Positions 34,125 to 42,592 of a DNA stretch of 64,000 bases are shown here, one piece after another. The notes beneath the pieces are model-generated. The model was given only the letters and a program-made list of their open reading frames with translations, searched no databases and was not told the DNA's origin. Numbering within the stretch: the first letter of the stretch is position 1; every line of letters starts with the position of its first letter. This DNA comes from Streptomyces gilvus (GTDB taxonomy: Bacteria > Actinomycetota > Actinomycetes > Streptomycetales > Streptomycetaceae): positions 248,001 through 312,000 of the forward strand of contig NZ_JAKWBE010000002.1 in NCBI RefSeq assembly GCF_022513565.1, given 5' to 3'. The position numbers were made by a program, and so were the translations under genes.

Positions 34125-35984
34125 TCAGAAGTGGGACGCCGCCCAGGACGCCAGTTCGGACTTCGCCGCGGCGAGGAGACTCGCCGAGGGGGAGGTCGCG
34201 CCGTTGGTCACCAGGGCGTAGTGCAGGACGCCCGAGTCGGAGTCGGTGAGCAGGAGGCGGCGACTGCCGGTGCCGCCGGGTTCGGGGGCCGCGGCGACCG
34301 GTGCCGACGCCGAGTAGGCCGGGGGGCCGTACACCGTGCCGAGGTCGGAGACCACCGTGGTCGTGGCGGTCGGGAAGGAGGCGGGCAGGTGCAGTTCGGT
34401 GGGCGCCGATCCGGAGCCCGAGCGCCATACGAGCAGCCCGTACTGGCCGGAGCCGACCAGCTGGGACACGTTCGGCAGTGAGCTCGGCACCGGATTCCAG
34501 GTGAGGGTCGTCGAGCCGTCGCGTGAGCGGTCCTCGTAGGTGAACGCGAGGGTGGTGCCGGCCGTGGCGCTGGGGTAGACGCGGTCGAGGAGCCGGGCGT
34601 CCTGACGGAGCGTCACAGTCCCCGAGTCGTCGAGCCTGACCACCGAGAGGTCCTCGTCGTTCCAGCCGTCGCCGGACGTCTGCACCTTGTCCGGGTTGTC
34701 GTTCATCAGCTCGTGGTGGCGTCCGTTGTAGATGTCCCACTGCCACTGGTTGCCGGAGAGCACCGGTCCGGAGGCGGCCGGGTCGCTCCACCAACTCGAG
34801 CCCGGCAGACGGGAGTCGAGGGCCTGGTACATCGCCTTGTCGACGGTCGGGGCCTTGCCGGAGACCGAGCCGGACAGCGGCTGCCCGAACTCGCTGACCA
34901 CGGCGGCCGTTCCGGCGGCCGCGGCACGGTCACGGACGGCGCCGAAGTCCGTCGCGTACTGGCCGTCCGACGCGTTGCCCCACATCAGGATTCCGGAGAT
35001 GGCCTTCTGGTCGTAGAAGTGGGTGTTGAAGACGTACCGCAGGCCGAGCGTGCCCGCGTCCAGGAGTCCGCCCTCCTGCTTCTGGGAGCTGATGTTGGAG
35101 TTCCAGAAGAGGTTCGGTTCGACGAGGGCGGGCTTGTCCTGCCAGCCGGCCGCGTCCATCCGGGCCCGGAACTTCTGGTAGAAGGGCCACAGCAGGTTCT
35201 GCTCCCAGGTGCGGCTGGTCTGGCCCGAGTCGTAGCTGCCCGCGTACGGCTCGTTGTACGGGTCGAAGCCGACGACTCCCGCGAACTCGGCGTCGTTCAA
35301 GTGCTGTTGGACGTACGCCATGGTCTTCTGCGCGGTGTCGAGGAAGGAGTCCTGCAGACCGTAGGTGTTGTGCCAGAAGTCGTACTGGGCCTTGGTCACG
35401 GCCTGGTTCTGGGTGATGTTCTGGCCCCAGAACAGGCAGATCCCGCAGGACTCCTGGGGGTAACCGCCCAGCGCCACCGCCCACTTGGGGGCGCCGTCAC
35501 CGGTGTACCAGCTGCCGGAGTTGAACAGGTAGCGGGAGTAGAGGTCCTGGTGGAAGTCGGGGTAGACCCGGATGCCCGCGTCCAGGAAGGCCCGCATCTG
35601 GTCGGTGGCGGCGGCCAGGTAGGCGGTGTCGACGGTGCCCCGGGTGGGCTCCGCGTAGGCCCAGGACAGCAGGAAGCGGACCGAGTTGCCGCCGCCGAGC
35701 GCCCGCAGCGCCGTCGCCGACTTCCTCGCGTCGGCGACCGAGGCGAAGGGCAGACCGCTGTTCTCCTCCAGCTTGGTCTCGCCGGAGACGTTGTAGCCCC
35801 GCAGGACGACCTCGCGGCCGTCGCCGTCGACGAATCTGCCGTTCTGCACGGTCAGGGTCGATCCGTCGAACCAGAGGGAGTCGGGGACGGTGGTGGCGGC
35901 GGACGCGGACGGGAGGCCCGCCATCGTCAGGGATCCGAAGAGGACAACCAGCACAACGAGCAGACGTGTCCGGATATTCGGCAT
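34125..35984 (-). CDS. Secreted GH5-type glycoside hydrolase (endoglycosylceramidase-like)
   Basis: A 619-aa secreted enzyme. Residues 1-30 are a signal peptide (TRLLVVLVVLFGSLTMAG, cleavage ASA). A TIM-barrel catalytic domain covers about 40-470. NSVRFLLSWAY and YPDFHQDLYSRYLF resemble endoglycosylceramidases and related GH5 subfamilies. GFDPYNEPYAG holds the acid/base Glu and VVSEFGQP the nucleophile Glu. A C-terminal beta domain (about 490-610) follows. Likely substrates are glycolipids or beta-glycans. I used ATG 35984 (MPNIR), since it starts the signal peptide cleanly; a GTG 3 codons upstream is possible and the ribosome site is weak. Confidence 0.87.
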   Translation of the reverse strand: MPNIRTRLLVVLVVLFGSLTMAGLPSASAATTVPDSLWFDGSTLTVQNGRFVDGDGREVVLRGYNVSGETKLEENSGLPFASVADARKSATALRALGGGNSVRFLLSWAYAEPTRGTVDTAYLAAATDQMRAFLDAGIRVYPDFHQDLYSRYLFNSGSWYTGDGAPKWAVALGGYPQESCGICLFWGQNITQNQAVTKAQYDFWHNTYGLQDSFLDTAQKTMAYVQQHLNDAEFAGVVGFDPYNEPYAGSYDSGQTSRTWEQNLLWPFYQKFRARMDAAGWQDKPALVEPNLFWNSNISSQKQEGGLLDAGTLGLRYVFNTHFYDQKAISGILMWGNASDGQYATDFGAVRDRAAAAGTAAVVSEFGQPLSGSVSGKAPTVDKAMYQALDSRLPGSSWWSDPAASGPVLSGNQWQWDIYNGRHHELMNDNPDKVQTSGDGWNDEDLSVVRLDDSGTVTLRQDARLLDRVYPSATAGTTLAFTYEDRSRDGSTTLTWNPVPSSLPNVSQLVGSGQYGLLVWRSGSGSAPTELHLPASFPTATTTVVSDLGTVYGPPAYSASAPVAAAPEPGGTGSRRLLLTDSDSGVLHYALVTNGATSPSASLLAAAKSELASWAASHF

Positions 35985-36787
35985 GTCCACTACAGTCCGG
36001 GGATTTCCGGACACCGTCAATACTTCTGACTCTTGAGTAAGTTTCAGGATTTTCGGGTACGTTCCCCCTCTGCAGCCTCAACTCCCCACTCGACGCGTCA
36101 CGTTCAACAGGTACTCCCTGCGGTTGAGGGGGTTGTGGTCGGTGCGCGGACGTTCGGGAACGGTTCCATGGGTGATCGGTGCGCAGCGGTCGAACGCGGT
36201 CTCCAGCTCGCCGTCCGCGGCACGACCCGCAGCGCGGCCGGCACCGGCACCGGCACGGCCGGCACCGGCACCAGCGCGCCCAACGTGTCGGCCGGGGCCT
36301 CACAGGCCGATCAGCGGGTCCTGCTCGGCGAGCTGGGTGAGCGCGACGTGCAGCGCGCCGGTCGGCGCCCGGGCCCGGGACGACCACCGCCTCCAGGGTC
36401 GGCGGCGCGAAGCGGCCCTCGCAGGCCTTGCGGGGTTCGCCGATCGCGTCGCCGATCCGGATGTACCCAAGACCCCACAGCCGGGCGATGGGTCCGGCGG
36501 CGGGCTCGTCAGCGCGGGCGCCGGTGCCGTGGTCGAAGACGCTGATCGCTGCCGTCCCGGCGGGCCTCGTCGAAGGGGACGCGGTCGCTGGTGCGCGGGG
36601 TGACCGAGAAGAGGCGGGCGTACGCCACCTCCTCCCCCGCCGGACCCCGCCGGACCCCGCTCAAGCAGCGGACGGCCGCCGCCGGCAGCGATGGATTAAC
36701 GCTCAACGAACCCGGGCGCAGCACTCGCCCCCTCCCCCCGACGGCCCTAGAGTGACCTACATCACGCCCCGTCTCCTGGGAGGGCAG
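35985..36787. other. 803-bp gene-poor region with short GGCACC repeats
   Basis: No convincing gene is seen. Codon bias is weak in all frames and open frames are low-complexity Ala/Pro/Arg strings. A tandem of GGCACC/GCACCG units lies at about 36238-36275. The stretch 36300-36660 has patchy coding character on the minus strand (one fragment reads VAYARLFSVTPRTSDRVPF) and may be a decayed gene. The right end holds the promoter region of the cox operon. Confidence 0.5.
36752..36765. promoter_or_regulatory. CRP/FNR-type palindrome upstream of coxS
   Basis: GTGA-CCTACA-TCAC is a perfect GTGA-N6-TCAC palindrome, the consensus half-site arrangement of CRP-family regulators. It is 22 bp before the coxS ATG, and CCCTAG lies just upstream. 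The site may overlap the promoter, so the sign of regulation cannot be judged. Confidence 0.6.
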
Positions 36788-37258
36788 ATGACCCGTATCT
36801 CGGTGAAAGTGGACGGCACGACATACCAGGACGAGGTGGAACCCCGTCTGCTGCTGATCCACTACCTGCGTGACCGCCTGGGCCTGACCGGCACCCCGAT
36901 CGGCTGCGACACCTCGAACTGCGGGGCCTGCACGGTGGACCTGGACGGCGTGAGCGTGAAGAGCTGCTCGGTCCTCGCGGTGCAGGCGGACGGCGGCGAG
37001 GTCACCACCGTCCAGGGGCTGGCCCGCGACGGCGAGTGGACCGAGCTGCAGAAGGCGTTCCACGAGAAGCACGGGCTGCAGTGCGGCTACTGCACCCCGG
37101 GCATGCTGATGGCGGCCCGCGACCTGCTGCGCGAGAACCCCCACCCCTCCTCGGACGAGGTGCGGCACGCCCTGGAGGGCAACCTGTGCCGCTGCACCGG
37201 CTACCAGAACATCGTGCGGGCCGTGCTGGCCGCCTCAGGTCAGGAGGTGACGGCATGA
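36788..37258 (+). CDS. coxS: CO dehydrogenase-family small subunit, 2x[2Fe-2S]
   Basis: A 156-aa iron-sulfur subunit of a molybdenum hydroxylase. CDTSNCGACTVDLDG plus a later Cys binds the plant-type [2Fe-2S] cluster. CGYCTPGML and CRCTGYQNIV bind the second cluster in the helical domain. It passes electrons from the molybdenum site of the large subunit to FAD in the medium subunit. GGGAGG precedes ATG 36788. The stop overlaps the large-subunit start by 4 bp (ATGA). Confidence 0.93.
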   Translation: MTRISVKVDGTTYQDEVEPRLLLIHYLRDRLGLTGTPIGCDTSNCGACTVDLDGVSVKSCSVLAVQADGGEVTTVQGLARDGEWTELQKAFHEKHGLQCGYCTPGMLMAARDLLRENPHPSSDEVRHALEGNLCRCTGYQNIVRAVLAASGQEVTA

Positions 37259-39615
37259 CCGATCAGGCCGTCCAGTCCGAGGTCGGCCGGGCCCGGCCCC
37301 GCAAGGAGGACGCCCGGCTGATCACCGGCCAGACCAACTGGACCGACAACATCAGTGTCAACGGACTGCTCCACCTGGCGATCCTGCGCAGCCCCATGGC
37401 GCACGCCCGCATCGAGCGGGTCGACGTCTCCCCCGCCCTCGAACGCCCGGGCGTCGTCGCCGCGTTCAGCGGACGCGACCTGGACGGACTCGGCTCCCTC
37501 CCCTGCGCCTGGCCCGTCACCGAGGACATCGTGCTGCCCGACCACCCGCCGATCGCGGTCGACGAGGTGCGCTACGCGGGCGACCCGGTGGCGGTCGTGG
37601 TGGCCCGCGACCGCTACGCGGCCGCCGACGCCCTGGAGGCGATCGAGGTCGACTACGAGCCGCTGCCCCCTGTGCTCGACCTGGAGGCCGCGCTCGCCGA
37701 GGGCTCCCCGCTGGTCCACTCCGACAAGGGCACCAACCGCTCCTACGTCTGGCCGCTGAAGACCGGCGAGGACTTCGACTCCGTGCGCCGGCGCGCCGAG
37801 GTGACCGTCAAGCGCCGCTACGTCCACCAGCGGCTCATCCCCAACGCGATGGAGCCGCGCGCGGTCGTCGTCACCCCGCTCGCCGCGTCCGGCGAGTACA
37901 CGCTGTACTCGGCCACGCAGATCCCGCACATCCTGCGGATCATGCTGGCGGTCGTCACCGGGATCCCGGAGCACAAGCTGCGGGTGATCGCCCCCGACGT
38001 GGGCGGCGGCTTCGGTTCCAAGCTGCAGGTGTACGGCGAGGAGGCCATCGCGCTCGCCGTGGCGCGGCGCATCGGCCGCCCGGTGAAGTGGACGGAGTCG
38101 CGCTCCGAGGGCTACCTCGCCACCCACCACGGCCGCGGCATGATCCAGGACGTCGAGGTCGCCGCGATGCGCGACGGCAGGCTCCTCGGCCTCAAGGTCG
38201 ACCTGCTGACCGACATGGGCGCGTACCTGATGCTCGTCACCCCGGGCATCCCGATCCTGGGCGCGTTCATGTACCCGGCGATCTACAAGATGGACTCCTA
38301 CGACTTCACCTGCACCGGCGTCTTCACCACCCGCACGCCCACCGACGCCTACCGCGGCGCCGGACGCCCCGAGGCGACGTACGCCATCGAGCGGATCATG
38401 GACGAGCTGGCGGCCGAAGTAGGCCTGGATCCGGTGGAGTTGCGGCGGCGGAACTGGATCGGGCACGAGGAGTTCCCGTACACCACCATCGCCGGTCTGA
38501 CCTACGACAGCGGCAACTACGAGGCGGCCACCGGCAAGGCGCTCGCCCTGTTCGAGTACGACAAGCTGCGCGCCGAGCAGGCCGACCGCACCGCGCGCGG
38601 GGACTCGGTCCGGCTCGGGATCGGTGTCTCGACGTACACCGAGATGTGCGGGCTCGCCCCGAGCCGGGTGCTGCGCGATCTGCGGTACGCGGCCGGCGGC
38701 TGGGAGGCGGCGACCATCCGGATGCTGCCCACCGGCAAGGTCGAGGTGGTCACCGGCACCAGTCCGCACGGGCAGGGCCATGTCACCTCCTGGAGCCAGA
38801 TCGCCGCGGACGTGCTCGGGGTGCCCTTCGAGGACGTCGAGGTCGTGCACGGTGACACCAAGGCCGCGCCGCAGGGCATGGACACCTACGGCTCGCGGTC
38901 CCTGGTCGTGGGCGGGGCGGCCGTGCACCACGCGGCGCAGAAGGTGGTGGCGAAGGCCCGGAAGATCGCCGCGCACCTGCTGGAGGCGAGCGAGCAGGAC
39001 CTGGACTTCGCGGACGGCGTCTTCTCCGTGAAGGGCTCCCCGGAGGCCCGTAAGACGATCCAGGAGGTCGCGTTCGAGACGTTCACCTCGCACGACCTGC
39101 CGGACGGCATGGAGCCCACCATCAACGCCGAACACCTGGTCGACCCGGACAACTTCTCCTACCCGCACGGCACCCATCTGTGCGCGGTCGAGGTCGACAC
39201 GGAGACCGGGCAGACGAAGATCAGGTCGTACGTCTGCGTGGACGACGTCGGCCGGGTGGTCAACCCGATGATCGTCGAGGGCCAGGTGCACGGCGGGCTC
39301 GCGCAGGGCATCGCGCAGGCCCTGTTCGAGGAGGCCGTCTACGACGACGAGGGCAACCTGGTCACCGGCACGATGGCCGACTACCTGGTGCCGTCGGCGG
39401 CGGACCTGCCCGAGTTCGTGACCGAGCGGACGGAGACGCCGGCGACCTCCAATCCTTTGGGCGTCAAGGGAGTCGGCGAGGCGGGGACCATCGCCTCCAC
39501 GCCGGCGGTAGTCAACGCGATCGTGGACGCCCTGCGGCCGCTGGGTGTGCACGACGTCCGGATGCCCTGTACGCCCGAACGGGTCTGGCGAGCGGTGAGG
39601 GAGGCCCGGTCATGA
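37255..39615 (+). CDS. coxL: CO dehydrogenase-family large subunit, form II active-site loop
   Basis: A 786-aa molybdopterin-cytosine-dinucleotide catalytic subunit of the xanthine oxidase family. VGGGFGSKLQ, TSPHGQGH and GVKGVGEAGTI are cofactor-binding motifs, and the latter carries the catalytic Glu. The active-site loop reads AYRGAGR, the form II signature, rather than AYXCSFR of proven CO dehydrogenases (form I). The substrate may therefore be CO at low efficiency, or another aldehyde or heterocycle. The subunit order here is small-large-medium. It overlaps coxS and coxM by 4 bp each. Confidence 0.92.
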   Translation: MTDQAVQSEVGRARPRKEDARLITGQTNWTDNISVNGLLHLAILRSPMAHARIERVDVSPALERPGVVAAFSGRDLDGLGSLPCAWPVTEDIVLPDHPPIAVDEVRYAGDPVAVVVARDRYAAADALEAIEVDYEPLPPVLDLEAALAEGSPLVHSDKGTNRSYVWPLKTGEDFDSVRRRAEVTVKRRYVHQRLIPNAMEPRAVVVTPLAASGEYTLYSATQIPHILRIMLAVVTGIPEHKLRVIAPDVGGGFGSKLQVYGEEAIALAVARRIGRPVKWTESRSEGYLATHHGRGMIQDVEVAAMRDGRLLGLKVDLLTDMGAYLMLVTPGIPILGAFMYPAIYKMDSYDFTCTGVFTTRTPTDAYRGAGRPEATYAIERIMDELAAEVGLDPVELRRRNWIGHEEFPYTTIAGLTYDSGNYEAATGKALALFEYDKLRAEQADRTARGDSVRLGIGVSTYTEMCGLAPSRVLRDLRYAAGGWEAATIRMLPTGKVEVVTGTSPHGQGHVTSWSQIAADVLGVPFEDVEVVHGDTKAAPQGMDTYGSRSLVVGGAAVHHAAQKVVAKARKIAAHLLEASEQDLDFADGVFSVKGSPEARKTIQEVAFETFTSHDLPDGMEPTINAEHLVDPDNFSYPHGTHLCAVEVDTETGQTKIRSYVCVDDVGRVVNPMIVEGQVHGGLAQGIAQALFEEAVYDDEGNLVTGTMADYLVPSAADLPEFVTERTETPATSNPLGVKGVGEAGTIASTPAVVNAIVDALRPLGVHDVRMPCTPERVWRAVREARS

Positions 39616-40466
39616 TTCCTCCGGCGTTCGAGTACGCCCGTCCGGCCTCCGTCGACGAGGCGGTGCGCACCCTCGCCGAGGCCGGCGAGGAGGCCAAGGT
39701 GCTGGCCGGCGGGCAGAGCCTGCTGCCGCTGCTGAGGCTGCGGCTGGCCTTCCCCGAGCTGGTCGTGGACGTGGGCCGCATCCCGGAGCTGCGCGGGGTC
39801 CGCGAGGACGGCGACACGCTCGTCATCGGCGCGATGACCACGCACCACGACGTGGTCACCGACCCGCTGGTCCGCCGCCACGCGGGCCTGCTGGCGGCCG
39901 CCACGGCGACGGTCGCCGACCCGGCCGTACGGCACCGGGGCACCCTGGGCGGTTCGCTGGCGCACGCCGACCCGGCCGGGGACCTGCCCGCGGTGATCCT
40001 GGCGCTGGGCGGCGAACTGGTGGCCCAGGGGCCGCGCGGGCGGCGGGCCGTCGCGGCCGGCGACTTCTTCGTCGACTACCTGCAGTCCGCCCTGGAACCC
40101 GACGAGCTCCTGGTGGAGGTGCGGTTGCCGAAGGCGGACGGCTGGGGCTTCCACTACGAGAAGTTCCACCCGGTGGCCCAGTCCTGGGCGACCGTCGGCG
40201 TGGCAGCACTGGTGCGGCGCGACGACGGCCACATCGCCGAGGCGCGTATCGGCCTGACCAACATGGGCGCGACCCCGCTGCGCGCCACAGCGGCCGAGGC
40301 GGCCCTGACCGGCGCCGGGGGCACCGAGTCCGTGGCGCGGGCCGTGGAGTCGGCGGCCGAGGGCACGCATCCCGCGCAGGACACCGCGGCCTCGCCCGAG
40401 TACCGGGAGCATCTGGCCCGCGTGCTGACCAGGCGCGCGGTGCTGGCCGCCGCCGGAATGGGGTGA
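39612..40466 (+). CDS. coxM: CO dehydrogenase-family medium subunit (FAD)
   Basis: A 284-aa flavoprotein subunit. AGGQSLLPLLRLR and TLGGSLAHADPAGDLP are the two FAD-binding loops of the CoxM/XdhB family, and the C-terminal domain (about 175-284) is the CO-dehydrogenase flavoprotein C-terminal fold. It takes electrons from CoxS and passes them to the quinone pool or another acceptor. ATG 39612 overlaps the large-subunit stop. Its TGA is followed in the same frame by the coxD coding sequence. Confidence 0.93.
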   Translation: MIPPAFEYARPASVDEAVRTLAEAGEEAKVLAGGQSLLPLLRLRLAFPELVVDVGRIPELRGVREDGDTLVIGAMTTHHDVVTDPLVRRHAGLLAAATATVADPAVRHRGTLGGSLAHADPAGDLPAVILALGGELVAQGPRGRRAVAAGDFFVDYLQSALEPDELLVEVRLPKADGWGFHYEKFHPVAQSWATVGVAALVRRDDGHIAEARIGLTNMGATPLRATAAEAALTGAGGTESVARAVESAAEGTHPAQDTAASPEYREHLARVLTRRAVLAAAGMG

Positions 40467-40499
40467 ACGGCGATCGGTGAGATCAGCGGCCCGGACCAG

Positions 40500-41357
40500 G
40501 TGCGGGCCCGTCTGGAGGCGACGGGGTACCTCGTCGACGACGGACTGGCCCTCGCCTGTTTCCTGGCCCTGCGGCTGCACCGGCCGATCTTCTGCGAGGG
40601 CGACGCGGGCGTCGGCAAGACCGCGCTCGCCTCCGCCCTCGCCGAGGCGCTGGACGCCCCGCTGATCCGGCTGCAGTGCCACGAGGGCATCGACGCCTCG
40701 CAGGCCCTGTACGACTGGGACTTCCCCCGGCAGCTGCTGCATCTGCGGGCCGCCGAGGCGGCCGGGGTGAAGGACGCGGACCGGCTGGAGAGCGAGCTGT
40801 ACGACCGGCGCTTCCTGGTCGCCAGGCCGCTGCTCAAAGCGCTGGAGACGAACCCCTCGGTGCTGCTGGTGGACGAGATCGACCGGGCGGACGACGAGTT
40901 CGAGGCGTTCCTGCTCGAACTGCTGTCGGAGTTCTCGGTGACCATCCCGGAACTGGGAACCCTGCGCGCCGAGGTCCCTCCGGTGGTCGTCCTGACCTCC
41001 AACCGCACCCGCGAGGTGCACGACGCGCTCAAGCGGCGGTGCCTCTACCACTGGTTCGACCACCCCGGCTTCGCACGCGAACTCGCCATCGTGCGGCGCC
41101 GGTTGCCCGGGGTCTCGGCCAGGCTGGCGGAACAGGTGACCGCCCTGGTGCAGGCCCTGCGCTCGCAGGACCTGCTCAAACCGCCGGGCGTCGCCGAGAC
41201 GATCGACTGGGCGCAGGCCCTGGACGCCCTGGGCGCGACCGAGGTGGACGCGGAGCTGGCGGTGGCGACGCTGGGTTCGGTGCTGAAGTACCGGGAGGAC
41301 GCGGAGCGGGCGCGGGGCCTGGACCTGGCGGCGGTGCTCGCGGCCCGGGGGGCGTGA
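40500..41357 (+). CDS. coxD: MoxR-type AAA+ ATPase CoxD
   Basis: A protein of at least 285 aa. GDAGVGKTALA is Walker A, VLLVDEIDRAD is Walker B and LTSNRTREVHDALKRRC is sensor 1 plus the Arg finger. In Oligotropha, CoxD is an ATPase needed to mature the copper-sulfur centre of CO dehydrogenase. GTG 40500 is the first standard start after the coxM stop, but it has no ribosome site. The in-frame codons before it (IGEISGPDQ) look coding, so translation may begin at a non-standard codon (ATC or ACG, 40467-40482) or be coupled to coxM. It overlaps coxE by 4 bp. Confidence 0.85.
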   Translation: MRARLEATGYLVDDGLALACFLALRLHRPIFCEGDAGVGKTALASALAEALDAPLIRLQCHEGIDASQALYDWDFPRQLLHLRAAEAAGVKDADRLESELYDRRFLVARPLLKALETNPSVLLVDEIDRADDEFEAFLLELLSEFSVTIPELGTLRAEVPPVVVLTSNRTREVHDALKRRCLYHWFDHPGFARELAIVRRRLPGVSARLAEQVTALVQALRSQDLLKPPGVAETIDWAQALDALGATEVDAELAVATLGSVLKYREDAERARGLDLAAVLAARGA

Positions 41358-42592
41358 GGGGCGTGGACGGCACGGGCTCGGGCGGCGCGGGGCGGAGGAC
41401 GGACGGCGAGCACGGTCGGCCGGACCGTGCTCCGCAGCCGCGCGATGTACCCACCCGTCCCGGGGCCGACGCCGCTCTGCTCGGGTTCGCCCGTGCCCTG
41501 CGCGCCGCCGGTGTCGACGCCAGCGCCGAGCGCGTGCACACGTTCCTGCGCGCCGTGGACGAGCTGCGGCCCGGGATGCGGGCGGACGTGTACTGGGCGG
41601 GACGGCTGACGCTGTGCGGCGGCCACGACGACCTGGAGCGTTACGAGCGGGTGTTCGCCGCCTACTTCGGAGACGCCCCGCGCTCCCGGCGGACCGTGCC
41701 CGCCACTCCCCGGCCCCGGTTGCGGCTGGTCGTACGGGAGGGCCCCGCACCCGGCACCGCGGCGCGCGACGAGCACCACGACGCCCCGCCCGCCGCCGCC
41801 CTCGCCAGCTCCACCGAGGTCCTGCGCCACCGCGACGTCGCCGAGCTGGGCTCCGCCGATCGTGAGCAACTGCGCCGGCTGCTGGCCGCGTTCACCCTGC
41901 CCGGGGAGACGCGGCGCAGCGCGCGGCGACGGCCCGCCCGGCGCGGTGAGGTCGATCCCCACCGGACGGTGCGGGAACTGCTGCGGCGCGGCGGCGAGCC
42001 GGCCCGGCTGAGGCGGCACAGCCGGGCCGAGCGGCCCCGGCGGGTGGTGCTGCTGGTGGACGTCAGCGGTTCGATGGCGCCGTACGCGGACGCCCTGCTG
42101 CGCTTCGCACACGCGGCCGCCCGAGGCACCCGTACGGAGGTCTTCACCATCGGTACGCGGCTGACCCGGGTGACGCGCGAGCTGTCCCACCGTGACCCCG
42201 ATCCGGCGATGACCGCGCTCGCCGAGGCCGTGCCCGACTGGCGCGGGGGTACCCGGCTCGGGGAGCTGCTGCGGGAGTTCCTCGACCGCTGGGGGCAGCG
42301 GGGCATGGCGCGCGGCGCGGTCGTGGTGCTGCTGTCGGACGGCTGGGAGCGGGGCGACCCGGAGCTGCTGGGCGCCCAGATGCGCCGGCTGCACCGGCTC
42401 GCGCACCGGGTGGTCTGGGCCAACCCCCGCAAGGCCCGGCCCGGTTACGCGCCGCTCGCGGCGGGGATGGCGGCGGCGCTGCCGAGCGTGGACGCGTTCG
42501 TCGAGGGGCACAGCCTGGCGGCCCTGGAACGACTCGCGGCGGTGGTACGAGGGGCCGAGCCGGCCCCGAGGGAAGGAGCGGACCGTGCGTGA
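41354..42592 (+). CDS. coxE: VWA-domain protein CoxE
   Basis: A 412-aa partner of CoxD. The N-terminal 200 residues are a helical DUF58/CoxE-type region. The C-terminal von Willebrand A domain has the metal-ion-dependent adhesion motif DVSGSMAPY and later WRGGTRLGELL and LLSDGWERG. MoxR ATPase and VWA pairs remodel or insert cofactors into client enzymes; here the client is expected to be the Mo-hydroxylase. GTG 41354 overlaps the coxD stop by 4 bp. The first 40 residues are disordered and Arg/Pro-rich. Confidence 0.87.
   Translation: MRGVDGTGSGGAGRRTDGEHGRPDRAPQPRDVPTRPGADAALLGFARALRAAGVDASAERVHTFLRAVDELRPGMRADVYWAGRLTLCGGHDDLERYERVFAAYFGDAPRSRRTVPATPRPRLRLVVREGPAPGTAARDEHHDAPPAAALASSTEVLRHRDVAELGSADREQLRRLLAAFTLPGETRRSARRRPARRGEVDPHRTVRELLRRGGEPARLRRHSRAERPRRVVLLVDVSGSMAPYADALLRFAHAAARGTRTEVFTIGTRLTRVTRELSHRDPDPAMTALAEAVPDWRGGTRLGELLREFLDRWGQRGMARGAVVVLLSDGWERGDPELLGAQMRRLHRLAHRVVWANPRKARPGYAPLAAGMAAALPSVDAFVEGHSLAALERLAAVVRGAEPAPREGADRA

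Noticed and set aside
36124..36603. Open frame of 159 codons before the cox operon
   Set aside because: Composition is Ala/Pro/Arg repeats from GGCACC tandems, with no ribosome site; not supported as a gene.
36300..36660. Possible pseudogene on the minus strand (VAYARLFSVTPRTSDRVPF)
   Set aside because: No protein family could be recognised, so it was left as a gene-poor region.
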